From NCBI GenBank assembly GCA_963691755.1, contig OY829366.1, forward strand, positions 2,852,001 to 2,916,000: a stretch of DNA of 64,000 bases, written 5' to 3'. The translations under genes were made by a program, and so were the position numbers. Positions within the stretch are counted from its first letter, which is position 1. Each line of letters opens with the position of its first letter. Under the pieces are notes generated by a model, which worked only from the letters and a program-made list of their open reading frames with translations, searched no databases and had not been told where the DNA came from. Source of the stretch: Dinoroseobacter sp013215265 (GTDB lineage Bacteria; Pseudomonadota; Alphaproteobacteria; Rhodobacterales; Rhodobacteraceae). Positions 25,812 to 34,439 of this stretch are shown piece by piece.

Positions 25812-26937
25812 CCCGGACCTGCCAGAGCTTGATGCGCTTGACGGTGTCCCCCACCCTCGTGAGGCACATCAGGTTATCGGACATGATAAGGCAGAAGAAG
25901 CACTACTCGAAGCGCTTGCCTCAGATCGGCTGCATCACGCATGGATGCTGTCAGGGCCGCAAGGGATAGGCAAAGCCAGTTTTGCATGGCGCGCGGCACG
26001 ATATCTGCTGACAACGTCTCCTAACACCGAAGACAGTTTGTTCGGCGCGCCTCCTCCTCCAGTCAGCTTGGACACAGATCCAGAAGCCCCCGAGGTCAGA
26101 CGAATTTTGATAGGGACAGATCAGCGACTGTTTCTTCTGCGCCGCGGATATGACGAGAAAACCAAACGTCCTCGCAAAGACATCACTGTGGAAGATGCAC
26201 GGAAGCTGAAATCGTTTTTTGGCATGTCTATTCCGGATGGCGGGCGGCGCGTTGTCATTGTAGATGCCGCAGATGACATGAACCGCGCAGCGGCAAACGC
26301 TTTGCTGAAAGCCTTGGAGGAGCCACCTGAAAACACGGTGTTCTTCCTGATCACCCATCAACCAGCGCGTCTTTTGCCGACTATTCGGTCCCGGTGTCGG
26401 GTGCTGCGGTTCACGCCGCTGTCCGCACCTGACCTGATCGCCGCTCTGGGCCAGATCGATGGGACCGATTTGCCAGCGGATCAACAAAAGGCCCTTTTTC
26501 AGCTGTCTGATGGATCTGTTCGCACAGCACTCATGCTGAACAAAAACGGCGGAACTGCGCTCTATGCGCAGATCGTGGATTTGCTTGATACATTGCCAAG
26601 ACTCGATCGATCCAAGGCCATGGCACTGTCAGCGCTGCCGACAGGCACGGCGGGCGCCGATCGCCTGAACATGCTGGTCACGCTCGCTGAACGCGCCCTG
26701 GGCCAGATGGCCCGGCAAGCGGCACTCGGACGGGCTTTGCCCGAGAGTGTGCCAGGTGAGGCTGCGCTGCGTGCGCGCCTGGCCCCATCCCAGCAATCGG
26801 CACAACACTGGGCGGATGCTGCCACAAGCTTGCCGGAACAGGTCCGTAAGGGGGCCGCGCTCAACCTTGACCCTAGTGTGCTTCTGCTGGATATGTTCCA
26901 GCAACTTCAGGCGACGGCTCGACAGGCCGCGCCCTAA
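25804..26937 (+). CDS. holB: DNA polymerase III subunit delta'
   Basis: 377 residues. AAA+ clamp-loader fold: GPQGIGKASF corresponds to the Walker A (with Ala instead of Ser/Thr after Lys, as tolerated in the non-hydrolysing delta' subunit), ALEEPPENT and the arginine-finger motif RSRCRVLRF. It is a stator of the clamp loader that places the beta clamp on DNA. The gene overlaps tmk and precedes tatD by 20 bases. Confidence 0.93.
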   Translation: MADPDLPELDALDGVPHPREAHQVIGHDKAEEALLEALASDRLHHAWMLSGPQGIGKASFAWRAARYLLTTSPNTEDSLFGAPPPPVSLDTDPEAPEVRRILIGTDQRLFLLRRGYDEKTKRPRKDITVEDARKLKSFFGMSIPDGGRRVVIVDAADDMNRAAANALLKALEEPPENTVFFLITHQPARLLPTIRSRCRVLRFTPLSAPDLIAALGQIDGTDLPADQQKALFQLSDGSVRTALMLNKNGGTALYAQIVDLLDTLPRLDRSKAMALSALPTGTAGADRLNMLVTLAERALGQMARQAALGRALPESVPGEAALRARLAPSQQSAQHWADAATSLPEQVRKGAALNLDPSVLLLDMFQQLQATARQAAP

Positions 26938-26957
26938 CGCCTGTACCGAAAGTTCCC

Positions 26958-27770
26958 ATGCCCGCGCGGATCACCGACAGTCATTGCCACTTGGATTTTC
27001 CCGACTTCGAGGGCGATGTCGCTGGTCTTGTGGCACGCGCTGCGGAAGCAGGTGTGCATCGCATGGTGACCATCTGCACAAAGCTCCGGGCTGAACCCGA
27101 CATTCGCGCAATCGCCGAGTCCCACGCGTCCGTTTTTTATGCAGCCGGCACGCATCCCATGAGCGCCGCAACCGAACCGCTTGTTTCAGTCGATCAACTG
27201 ACGGCCCTCTCTGCCCATCCTAAATTTGTAGGGATCGGGGAAACTGGGTTGGATTATCACTACACGGCCGACAGCAAAACCATACAACAGGAAAGCCTGC
27301 GCATTCATATCGAAGCGGCACGACTAACCAGACTGCCCCTGATCATCCATGCGCGCGATGCAGATGACGACATGGCGCGTATCTTGTCCGAAGAATACGC
27401 CGCTGGATCGTATACTTGTGTTATGCATTGTTTTTCCAGTAGCTTGGGGCTCGCTGAGGCAGCGCTTGACCTGGGCTTTTATCTGTCGATGTCAGGCATT
27501 GCTGCCTTCCCTAAAAGCCAAACCGTGCGCGATATCTTTGCCCGAGCTCCGATAGACCGCATTCTTGTCGAAACCGACGCGCCCTACCTAGCGCCACCGC
27601 CCTTCCGGGGAAAGCGCAACGAACCCGCTTACACAGCGCATACGGCGAAAGTCGGCGCTGACGTGTTTGGGCTAAGCTACGAAGACTTCGCAACTCAGAC
27701 AGAGGCTAATTTCGAACGTCTGTTCTGGAAAGCTGCAACAAATCAAACCGCGACTGGAACCGATGGCTGA
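26958..27770 (+). CDS. tatD: TatD-family metal-dependent hydrolase
   Basis: 270 residues. Metal ligands of the amidohydrolase-like barrel are visible: DSHCHLDFPDF at the start, GIGETGLDYHY, IIHARDAD, MHCFSS and ETDAPYLAP near the C terminus. TatD proteins are 3'-5' DNA exonucleases implicated in DNA repair and turnover. Its 3' end overlaps the next gene by 8 bases. Confidence 0.94.
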   Translation: MPARITDSHCHLDFPDFEGDVAGLVARAAEAGVHRMVTICTKLRAEPDIRAIAESHASVFYAAGTHPMSAATEPLVSVDQLTALSAHPKFVGIGETGLDYHYTADSKTIQQESLRIHIEAARLTRLPLIIHARDADDDMARILSEEYAAGSYTCVMHCFSSSLGLAEAALDLGFYLSMSGIAAFPKSQTVRDIFARAPIDRILVETDAPYLAPPPFRGKRNEPAYTAHTAKVGADVFGLSYEDFATQTEANFERLFWKAATNQTATGTDG

Positions 27771-28560
27771 GCTGCGTTTTACCATACTCGGCTGCGGCTC
27801 ATCCGGAGGTGTGCCGCGACTTGGTGGGCAATGGGGGGCGTGCGATCCCGAAAACCCGCGCAACATTCGTCGCCGATGTTCTTTGCTGGTCGAGAGGGTG
27901 ACAGACACAGGCACGACCCGTGTTCTGATCGACACAAGCCCCGACATGCGCCAGCAATTGCTGGATGCGAAAGTGGGCAATCTTGATGCAGTGCTTTTCA
28001 CGCATGCACATGCCGATCACGTCCACGGTTTAGACGATCTGCGCATGATCGTGTTCAACCAGCGCCAGCGTCTTCCGGTTTACGCAGATCGCGGCACACT
28101 CGACGCCCTAACCGCAAGATTTGGCTACGCCTTCGTGCAACCTCCAGGCAGCGACTATCCTCCAATCCTGGACATGCACCGCATCGATGGCCCTGTGAAC
28201 ATTGAGGGCGCTGGCGGTTCTGTCGTGTTCGAACCTTTCGAAGTCACGCATGGTCGGATCGACAGTCTTGGCTTCCGAATTGGAAAAGCGGCGTATCTCC
28301 CCGACGTCTCAGAGATCCCCCAGCAGGCTTGGCAATCGCTAGAGGGTCTTGATGTGTGGATACTTGACGCGCTGCGCTACAAGCCTCACCCCAGCCATGC
28401 CCATTTGGAACGCGCGCTGGATTGGATCGCGCAATCTGGCACCAAACGGGCAGTGTTGACCAACATGCATATAGATCTCGATTACGCGACGCTTGACGCC
28501 GAGACACCAGACAACGTCACCCCCGCCTATGATGGTATGGTGATTACGCTGGCAGCGTAG
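27763..28560 (+). CDS. MBL-fold hydrolase, PhnP-like
   Basis: 265 residues of the metallo-beta-lactamase fold. Motif THAHADHVHG (HxHxDH), an early LGCGSSGGVPR loop, and a zinc-type CDPENPRNIRRRCS segment resemble PhnP phosphodiesterases. In this conserved neighbourhood (after tatD) such genes are annotated as MBL hydrolases of unknown substrate. Cyclic phosphodiester hydrolysis is likely but unproven. Confidence 0.87.
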   Translation: MAELRFTILGCGSSGGVPRLGGQWGACDPENPRNIRRRCSLLVERVTDTGTTRVLIDTSPDMRQQLLDAKVGNLDAVLFTHAHADHVHGLDDLRMIVFNQRQRLPVYADRGTLDALTARFGYAFVQPPGSDYPPILDMHRIDGPVNIEGAGGSVVFEPFEVTHGRIDSLGFRIGKAAYLPDVSEIPQQAWQSLEGLDVWILDALRYKPHPSHAHLERALDWIAQSGTKRAVLTNMHIDLDYATLDAETPDNVTPAYDGMVITLAA

Positions 28561-28563
28561 CGG

Positions 28564-29499
28564 ATGGGCGCCCTTCTCGACGTTATTTTTCCAGTCTTCA
28601 TTGTAATCGGTGCCGGCTATCTTGCGGTTTGGAAGGGATATTTCAGCGAGACTGGCGTTGACGGCTTGATGAAGTTTACCCAGAATTTTGCGATCCCCTG
28701 CCTACTGTTTGGCGCGATCTCAACTTTGGATCTTGGCGCAGAGTTTAACCCATCGATCCTCGGGGCGTTCTACGTGGGCGCAGTATCTGGATTTCTTGCC
28801 GGGCTTTTCGGCGCGAGATTGATCTTTTCCCGGCCTTGGGAAGATGCCGTGGCAATCGGGTTTTGCTGCCTTTTCTCGAACTCGGTCTTGCTTGGCTTGC
28901 CCATCACCGAACGCGCTTATGGAGCAGACGCGCTGTCGACGAACTTCGCAATTATCGCGATCCACGCCCCCTTTTGCTACGGCCTTGGGATCACCGTCAT
29001 GGAAATTATGCGCGCCCGCACCTCCGGTGCATCGCTGGCGAGCTTGCCGCGCAAGGTGATCAAGGCGATGTTCTCTAATGCCCTGATCATCGGGATCGGA
29101 CTTGGCTTTGTGGTCAATCTTAGCGGCATTGGCGTTCCAAACGTACTCGCGGATGCGGTAGACATGATGGTATTGGCGGCCCTTCCTGCAGCCTTGTTCG
29201 GGCTTGGAGGCGTCTTGTATCAATATCGGCCCGAAGGCGATGCCGCCACGATCGTCATGATCTGCACGATCTCCCTGATCCTGCATCCGACCATTACATT
29301 CGCCATGGGAAAACTCTTTGCACTTGACCAAGCGGCGATGCGGTCTGCCGTTCTGACCGCATCCATGGCGCCCGGTGTGAACACATATCTCTTCGCCAAT
29401 ATGTACGGCGCGGCCCGTCGCGTCTCTGCGTCAGGCGTGCTTTTGGGAACAGCGCTGAGCATCCTGACAGTCTGGTGCTGGCTGGCTGTGCTGCCTTAG
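28564..29499 (+). CDS. AEC-family (auxin efflux carrier-like) transporter
   Basis: 311 residues with about ten predicted membrane helices arranged in two halves. The ITxxN-like and SNxxxLGLP segment (FSNSVLLGLPI) and the C-terminal MAPGVNTYLFANMYG are typical of the AEC/malonate-malate carrier family. It starts 3 bases after the MBL gene and ends by a 4-base overlap with the convergent GST gene. The substrate (often an organic acid) is unknown. Confidence 0.87.
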   Translation: MGALLDVIFPVFIVIGAGYLAVWKGYFSETGVDGLMKFTQNFAIPCLLFGAISTLDLGAEFNPSILGAFYVGAVSGFLAGLFGARLIFSRPWEDAVAIGFCCLFSNSVLLGLPITERAYGADALSTNFAIIAIHAPFCYGLGITVMEIMRARTSGASLASLPRKVIKAMFSNALIIGIGLGFVVNLSGIGVPNVLADAVDMMVLAALPAALFGLGGVLYQYRPEGDAATIVMICTISLILHPTITFAMGKLFALDQAAMRSAVLTASMAPGVNTYLFANMYGAARRVSASGVLLGTALSILTVWCWLAVLP

Positions 29500-30125
29500 G
29501 GGAAGCGTGTTATCGGATCACCCTCTGCCCATGGCGGATATTTCAGCATGATCTCAGCGAACGCCTTTGAGGCAAGAAAACGCTGAAGCCAGTGCTGAAG
29601 CTTCGGCCAAGGCTGCGCGTCGAACCACGGTTTATCAATAAAGGCAAACTGACGAACAAAGGGAAGAATGGCAAAATCTGCAATCGTCGGAGCCTCGAAT
29701 ATCCAATCGCTCATCTGATCTTCCAGATCTTTCAGGAATTGGGCCGCATGTGCTCGGTGTTCCAACGGATCCTGATCCGGATAGCGCGACCCATATTTCG
29801 TACGATCCAGGGCGTGCTTGAAGGGTCCGTCGCATCTCGCGATCCAGTCCCAGCCAACTTCGGGCATATCAAGCCAGCCTTCGGGATCAGAAACACCCAG
29901 CGACCAACGCATGATGTCGAGGCTTTCGTCGAGGGTTTCGACATCACCCACCAGACATGGGACTGTCCCAGAAGTGGATGCCTTCAGAAAATCTTCGGGC
30001 TTGTTGCGCAGCACAATCTCGCGCAACGCAACAGACTGCTGCGAGGCATGCAGGGCCAGACGGGCGCGCATGGCATAGGGGCAGCGCCGAAAAGAATACA
30101 GAACGGGCAGTTCGGAGACAGTCAT
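29496..30125 (-). CDS. glutathione S-transferase-like protein
   Basis: 209 residues. An N-terminal thioredoxin-like domain has the FRRCPYAMRARLAL segment with a single active-site Cys, as in omega-type GSTs and glutaredoxin-like transferases, and the GTVPCLV cis-Pro. The C-terminal domain is all-alpha (APTIADFAILPFVRQFA). Likely a glutathione-dependent thiol transferase. Convergent with the AEC transporter. Confidence 0.87.
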   Translation of the reverse strand: MTVSELPVLYSFRRCPYAMRARLALHASQQSVALREIVLRNKPEDFLKASTSGTVPCLVGDVETLDESLDIMRWSLGVSDPEGWLDMPEVGWDWIARCDGPFKHALDRTKYGSRYPDQDPLEHRAHAAQFLKDLEDQMSDWIFEAPTIADFAILPFVRQFAFIDKPWFDAQPWPKLQHWLQRFLASKAFAEIMLKYPPWAEGDPITRFP

Positions 30126-30455
30126 ACGTTTGGATATGCCGCACCATAAAGGTGAGGCAACGACAAAGCAGAAGTGATCGACGCGCTATCTTATGATGAG
30201 ATACGTAAGAAAAGCATTTTTTACGAGGAAATCACCAACCCAATCAGTAAAACTGTTAGATGTTTATCCCTATCGAGGCTGTCAGGCGAAAAAGGCGGCT
30301 GGCGTAGACCGATGCGTTGCCTGGTTGCTCAAGTGGGTCAGGACAGAGCGAAGCTTGCCAAGGACACATGCGCCAAAAGCACTCGGGATTATGTGGGGCA
30401 TGGTGACCAAAACGCAGATCTGAACCTGTCGGTGTCACCGCAAGTAGGGGAAGCT
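30126..30455. other. intergenic region, nothing recognised
   Basis: No frame in this stretch has a recognisable product or convincing ribosome site. It lies between the GST gene start and the 3' end of tRNA-Leu, and should carry the GST promoter. Confidence 0.6.
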
Positions 30456-30542
30456 TGGTGCGGTCGAGAAGACTCGAACTTCCACGGGAGTTACCCCACA
30501 GCGACCTCAACGCTGCGCGTCTACCAATTCCGCCACGACCGC
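30456..30542 (-). tRNA. tRNA-Leu (anticodon GAG)
   Basis: 87 bases including CCA. The reverse strand begins GCGGTCGTGGCGGAATTGG and has the anticodon arm GCAGC-GTTGAGGTC-GCTG with GAG in the loop. A long variable arm and a GTTCGAGTC T loop follow, and the acceptor stem pairs GCGGTCG with CGACCGC. All features are those of class II leucine tRNA. Confidence 0.96.
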
Positions 30543-30910
30543 ACTGGATTGGTGGAGCGTCTTTAGCCCCTCGGCAAAGTGCTGCCAAGAGGGAACTCTG
30601 CCTTTTTTCGCAATCTTTTTTGTTTAGTTGCGTGGCGCAAAACGTCACTGCTTTCGTTGTACGCAAGAAACCCGCGCGCCAGAGGATGAAGGCTGCAAGA
30701 GATGCGCGTAGTCGCGTTACAGAAATCATCTGTTCGAGAAAACGATTGAAGGCGGTCAAGTGAGGTGACGGACGCATTTTGGTGTCCAGCGATCAGCGAC
30801 AGAATCGCGACTTAGGGTGCCTCTACGCCACAAATAAAGCCTCACAGACTGACGTTGGCATTTATCTGCTAAAATTTTAGTACATTATTTTAGGGGCTTG
30901 GCACAAAAAG
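30543..30910. other. intergenic region, promoter space
   Basis: No gene is supported. The region should carry the tRNA-Leu promoter (minus strand) and that of the LytTR gene (plus strand). The last 60 bases are AT-rich, compatible with a promoter for the regulator gene. Confidence 0.5.
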
Positions 30911-31774
30911 ATGTCCGTGACATCACCAGATAGGCATTTGCCCATGGTGAGCGCCACCGGTGTTGGGTATTATCAAGGAAACATGCAGAGTTATCGAAGG
31001 AAAATGCAGAGTTATCCAACCACGAAGCGTAAGCTGCAGAGCCACCTGACCCATTTTAAACGCCCGCAGCTTTGGGCCGTGATAGGATGCATCTGGTTAG
31101 TCGTTACCATTGCAGGTCCGTTTAATACGCTACAAACCATGGATCTAGCAAACCGTGCGCTTTATTGGGCAGTGGTGTTACTGGCCACTTACGCGACGGG
31201 CTATTTCTCAGAATTCTTTTTCGGCGCACGCATAGTAGCTTCGATCCGACCGATACAACTTGCGCTTGTCGCAGTGTCTTTGGCGATATCTCTTCCAATT
31301 TTTTCCGTTCTTTTTACACTAAAATGGCTTTGGATTGATGGCTGGCCTTCGTCATTTTCCCAAGCCTTGCCAACCTTTGTAGCGACTGTGCTGATCACAT
31401 TCGTGATCGTTGTCGTTCGGCACATCATGGATAGCACGAGTGATACTCTCGAAAATAAACCCGCCATGATTCTGGAAAGACTACCTGAGGAGAAGCACGG
31501 CGCACTGATCTCGCTTTCAGTACAAGACCATTACGTAGACATCGTCACAGAAAACGGCAGTGAAATGGTTCTCATGCGTCTCAGCGATGCGATCCGCGAG
31601 GCCTCGAATGTACCGGGCCTGCAAATCCATCGATCTCACTGGGCATCACTTGACCAGATCGCAAAAGTGGAACGCAAACAAAACTCCGCTCGTATTATTA
31701 TGACTAACGGAGACGAACTGCCGGTCAGCCGCGGCTACATGCCTGCCCTACGCGAAGCAGGCTTACTTCCATGA
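30911..31774 (+). CDS. membrane-bound LytTR transcriptional regulator
   Basis: 287 residues from ATG 30911. Four membrane helices lie at about 50-165, followed by a LytTR DNA-binding domain (about 190-287; RLSDAIREA, IHRSHWAS, VSRGYMPALREAG). The start is uncertain: a 21-base tandem repeat (30971-30991 and 30992-31012) duplicates an AAGGAA ribosome site and ATG, giving alternative starts at 30983 and 31004. There is no receiver domain, so signal input is likely through the membrane part. LytTR proteins of this layout occur widely in Rhodobacteraceae. Target genes unknown. Confidence 0.82.
   Translation: MSVTSPDRHLPMVSATGVGYYQGNMQSYRRKMQSYPTTKRKLQSHLTHFKRPQLWAVIGCIWLVVTIAGPFNTLQTMDLANRALYWAVVLLATYATGYFSEFFFGARIVASIRPIQLALVAVSLAISLPIFSVLFTLKWLWIDGWPSSFSQALPTFVATVLITFVIVVVRHIMDSTSDTLENKPAMILERLPEEKHGALISLSVQDHYVDIVTENGSEMVLMRLSDAIREASNVPGLQIHRSHWASLDQIAKVERKQNSARIIMTNGDELPVSRGYMPALREAGLLP
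30971..31012 (+). repeat. 21-base in-frame tandem repeat with duplicated RBS and ATG
   Basis: Two near-identical 21-base units adjoin each other; each reads TATC-(A/G)AAGGAA-ATG-CAGAGT with one base shifted. Translated, they give YQGNMQS and YRRKMQS, followed by a diverged YPTTKRKLQS. Each copy has its own AAGGAA element close to an ATG. Confidence 0.75.
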
Positions 31775-31841
31775 TCATGCTCAAAGACATCATCATTTAA
31801 GTGTTCCCCCCTGCACCCAGAACTCATAAAAACCAATTTCA

Positions 31842-32513
31842 ATGGTAGATTGGATCACATCAGAAAAGCTCGTTCCCTACCCGCTTGCCATTTCCGAGAT
31901 GGAGGCGCGGGTGGCGAAAATTGCTGCGGGAACTGCCACGGAGGTTGTTTGGCTTCTGGAGCACCCGCCGCTTTATACAGCAGGTAAATCTGCCGACCCA
32001 ACAGATCTTGTAGATCCCGACCGCTTCCCGGTGTTCCCGTCAAAGCGTGGTGGACAATATACCTATCATGGCCCGGGACAGCGCGTGGCTTATGTCATGC
32101 TCGATTTGGCACGTCATGGAAAAGACGTCCGGCAATTTGTCGAGAAGATCGAAGATTGGGTCATCGCGACCTTGGATGAGTTCAACGTCAAAGGTGAAAA
32201 ACGTGAAGGGCGCGTGGGTGTTTGGGTCGTGCGGCCGGATAAGCCACCCAATGCTGACGGCACGCCACGCGAAGACAAAATTGCAGCCGTGGGCCTCCGC
32301 CTGCACAAATGGATCAGCTTCCATGGAATATCGATCAACGTGGAGCCCGAACTGAACCATTTTGATGGGATCGTTCCGTGCGGCATCCAAGGACACGGGG
32401 TCACCAGCTTGGTGGACCTTGGGCTTCCTGTCACTTTAGAAGATGTCGACCTCGCCCTTAAGCGAACTTTCCCAAAGGTATTTCCAAGTTCAGCTTCAGC
32501 TCCAGGGGCTTGA
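31842..32513 (+). CDS. lipB: octanoyltransferase
   Basis: 223 residues. LipB transfers octanoyl groups from acyl carrier protein to lipoyl domains in the cytoplasm. The family segments RGGQYTYHGPGQ, the catalytic Lys in KIAAVGLRLHKW, and the catalytic Cys in IVPCGIQGHGV are present. Length is normal for the family. It appears to be a single gene, with the pilin-like duplicated genes downstream. Confidence 0.95.
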   Translation: MVDWITSEKLVPYPLAISEMEARVAKIAAGTATEVVWLLEHPPLYTAGKSADPTDLVDPDRFPVFPSKRGGQYTYHGPGQRVAYVMLDLARHGKDVRQFVEKIEDWVIATLDEFNVKGEKREGRVGVWVVRPDKPPNADGTPREDKIAAVGLRLHKWISFHGISINVEPELNHFDGIVPCGIQGHGVTSLVDLGLPVTLEDVDLALKRTFPKVFPSSASAPGA

Positions 32514-32627
32514 GGACTTGTCCGTGTCGGTCCGGCTGGGGTGACTTTACAAACAAAGCAGTCACGTGCCTCATTTATGACAAATTGTAAGGTTATAACC
32601 ACCTAATCATTTTTAGGGCTAAGCGAG

Positions 32628-33290
32628 ATGACTAAGCCGACGCAGCAATTTATCGAAGATGACTCTGGCGCCGTAACCGTCGACTGGGTCGTTCTGACCG
32701 CGGCCATGGTTGGCTTGGGCGTTGCCGCTGCAGCCGCCATCCAAGTGGGTGTGGGTGATCTTTCACAAGACATTTCAGACAGCTTGGAACAAGACCGCGG
32801 CATCACGTATTCGGCCTTCGGTCTTCCCTTGACAAACGGCGGTTTCGACGATGTCGACGGCATGATGGCGGCCGGTTGGGGATTTTATGCCTTCAATGAC
32901 GTTATGTCCGGATGGGAAGAACTGGACGGCGAACGTTTTGAGGTGAAACACAGCGGCTATCTGGGCATCGAGACGTTAGATGGCGGCTTCTCACTAGATA
33001 TGGACGCGTCTCCGGGCAACCTGACAGTTGCCCAAACGCTCGAAGACGCGCGCGACGGGACCCAATATACGGTTAGCTTCGAGGCCGCTGATTATATCGG
33101 AAACAACGGGGTCGAAGTTTGGTTTGGCGGCGAAATGGTCGGGGACGTCAATCCGACGAGCACCACCATGACCAGCTACAGCTTTGAAATTGAGGGCGGC
33201 GCAGGTGACGGTGACAACCGGCTAGAATTGCGTGGCACAGGACCTGAAGACAACTACGGTGCCTTCATCGACAATGTTGTCGTGCGCTGA
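32628..33290 (+). CDS. Flp-pilin-like protein with C-terminal beta domain, copy 1
   Basis: 220 residues. Residues 8-55 look like a Flp/class III pilin: a short basic/polar leader, then DDSGAVTVDWVVLTAA with Asp-Trp in place of the canonical Glu-Tyr after the processing Gly, and a hydrophobic helix. Residues about 65-220 form a beta-rich domain (PLTNGGFDDVDG ... GWGFYAF, GGFSLDMDASPG, LELRGTGPEDNYGAFIDNVVV) resembling DUF642/galactose-binding-like modules. Inference: a surface protein exported or assembled like a pseudopilin, with a ligand-binding head. A near-identical copy lies 800 bases downstream. Confidence 0.7.
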   Translation: MTKPTQQFIEDDSGAVTVDWVVLTAAMVGLGVAAAAAIQVGVGDLSQDISDSLEQDRGITYSAFGLPLTNGGFDDVDGMMAAGWGFYAFNDVMSGWEELDGERFEVKHSGYLGIETLDGGFSLDMDASPGNLTVAQTLEDARDGTQYTVSFEAADYIGNNGVEVWFGGEMVGDVNPTSTTMTSYSFEIEGGAGDGDNRLELRGTGPEDNYGAFIDNVVVR

Positions 33291-33315
33291 TCAGGCAACG
33301 CGCTCATACAAAGAC

Positions 33316-33347
33316 GGGTCAACATCTTAGCTGATCTTTGTTGACCC
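33316..33347 (+). terminator. stem-loop between the duplicated pilin-like genes
   Basis: GGGTCAAC (33316-33323) pairs exactly with GTTGACCC (33340-33347); a short TTT follows. The loop is 16 bases. It could end the first gene's transcript, though the U-run is weak. An alternative smaller hairpin (CAAAGA/TCTTTG) overlaps it. Confidence 0.45.
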
Positions 33348-33427
33348 TTTGCACGAAAACAAAACAGTCGGCGGCCTCATTTGTGCCGTACTCCTGAGTT
33401 ACCTACCAGCTTATGGATGCCGATGTA

Positions 33428-34090
33428 ATGACAAAGAAAATGCAGAAATTCATCGAAGATGATTCTGGCGCCGTCACCGTCGACTGGGTTGTTCTGACTG
33501 CAGCCATGGTTGGCCTCGGCGTCGCCGCTGCAGGCGCCATCCAAGTGGGTGTGGGTGATCTTTCACAAGACATTTCAGACAGTTTGCAACAGGACCGCGG
33601 CATCACGTATTCGGCCTTCGGTCTACCACTTACAAATGGTAGCTTCGAAAATGTAGACGGTATGATGGCCGCGGGTTGGGGCTTTTATGCCTACAACGAC
33701 GCGATGTCTGGATGGGAAGAACTGGACGGCGATCGTTTCGAGGTGGTTCATAGCGGCTATCTCGGGATCGACGCATCAGATGGTGGATTCTCACTGGATA
33801 TGGACGCAACCCCGGGCAACCTGACCGTGGCTCAAACGCTCGAAGATGCGCGCGACGGCACGCAATACACAGTCAGCTTCACAGCTGCTGACTATATCGG
33901 AAACAACGGGGTCGAACTTTGGTTTGGCGGCGAAATGGTCGGAGACGTCAATCCGACGAGCACCACCATGACCAGCTACAGCTTTGAAATCGAGGGCGGC
34001 GCAGGTGACGGTAACAACCAGCTGGAATTGCGTGGCACAGGACCTGAAGACAACTACGGTGCCTTCATCGACAATGTTGTCGTGCGATAG
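33428..34090 (+). CDS. Flp-pilin-like protein with C-terminal beta domain, copy 2
   Basis: 220 residues from MTKKMQKF at 33428, aligned to the start of copy 1; an ATG at 33413 would add five residues. The two copies align without gaps at an 800-base offset. They differ at scattered sites in the middle and are nearly identical at DNA level over the last 130 bases. The same DDSGAVTVDW pilin signature and beta domain occur. About 70 bases of upstream sequence are also similar (AAACAAA-CAGTC and GCCTCATTT), so the duplication included the promoter. Recent duplication or gene conversion is likely. Confidence 0.7.
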   Translation: MTKKMQKFIEDDSGAVTVDWVVLTAAMVGLGVAAAGAIQVGVGDLSQDISDSLQQDRGITYSAFGLPLTNGSFENVDGMMAAGWGFYAYNDAMSGWEELDGDRFEVVHSGYLGIDASDGGFSLDMDATPGNLTVAQTLEDARDGTQYTVSFTAADYIGNNGVELWFGGEMVGDVNPTSTTMTSYSFEIEGGAGDGNNQLELRGTGPEDNYGAFIDNVVVR

Positions 34091-34439
34091 CCTGACCCAA
34101 AAGCAAAAGTACACGTTCAAAGTCCTGATCTTCAGGCAGATTCGCGTCTACCCTGCCTTCTAAGCCAACTAAGCTCAAAAATTGCGGGATCATCACCAAC
34201 TTTTCCTGAGGTTCTTAGAGCGCCGCGAAAAGCACAGTGCCGCAGCCCCCAAACGCCCTGCGACCTAAGCGCCCAATCGAGGCATATCAAGGCTTTCGGT
34301 CGCTCTGAGACTGCCGCTAGGCATTGCCCGAACCATTTCACAACGCTAGAAACTAAAACAATCCGAGGTGGTGGGGTCATTGCGCCGGCAATGAAGGACG
34401 CCTCGACGGGAACGACCAGATAAGTCAGGAGACGCGAGC
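34091..34439. other. intergenic region upstream of ctaD
   Basis: No gene is supported; a minus-strand frame here lacks a ribosome site and has no family features. The stretch should hold the ctaD promoter. An AGGAG ribosome site at 34427-34431 precedes the ctaD start. Confidence 0.55.

Noticed and set aside
30174..30566. 130-codon plus-strand frame ending over tRNA-Leu
   Set aside because: Its C-terminal part is the antisense of the tRNA; no family or ribosome site.
34132..34380. 82-codon minus-strand frame between the pilin-like gene and ctaD
   Set aside because: No ribosome site, no recognisable domain, and Arg-rich shadow-like composition.
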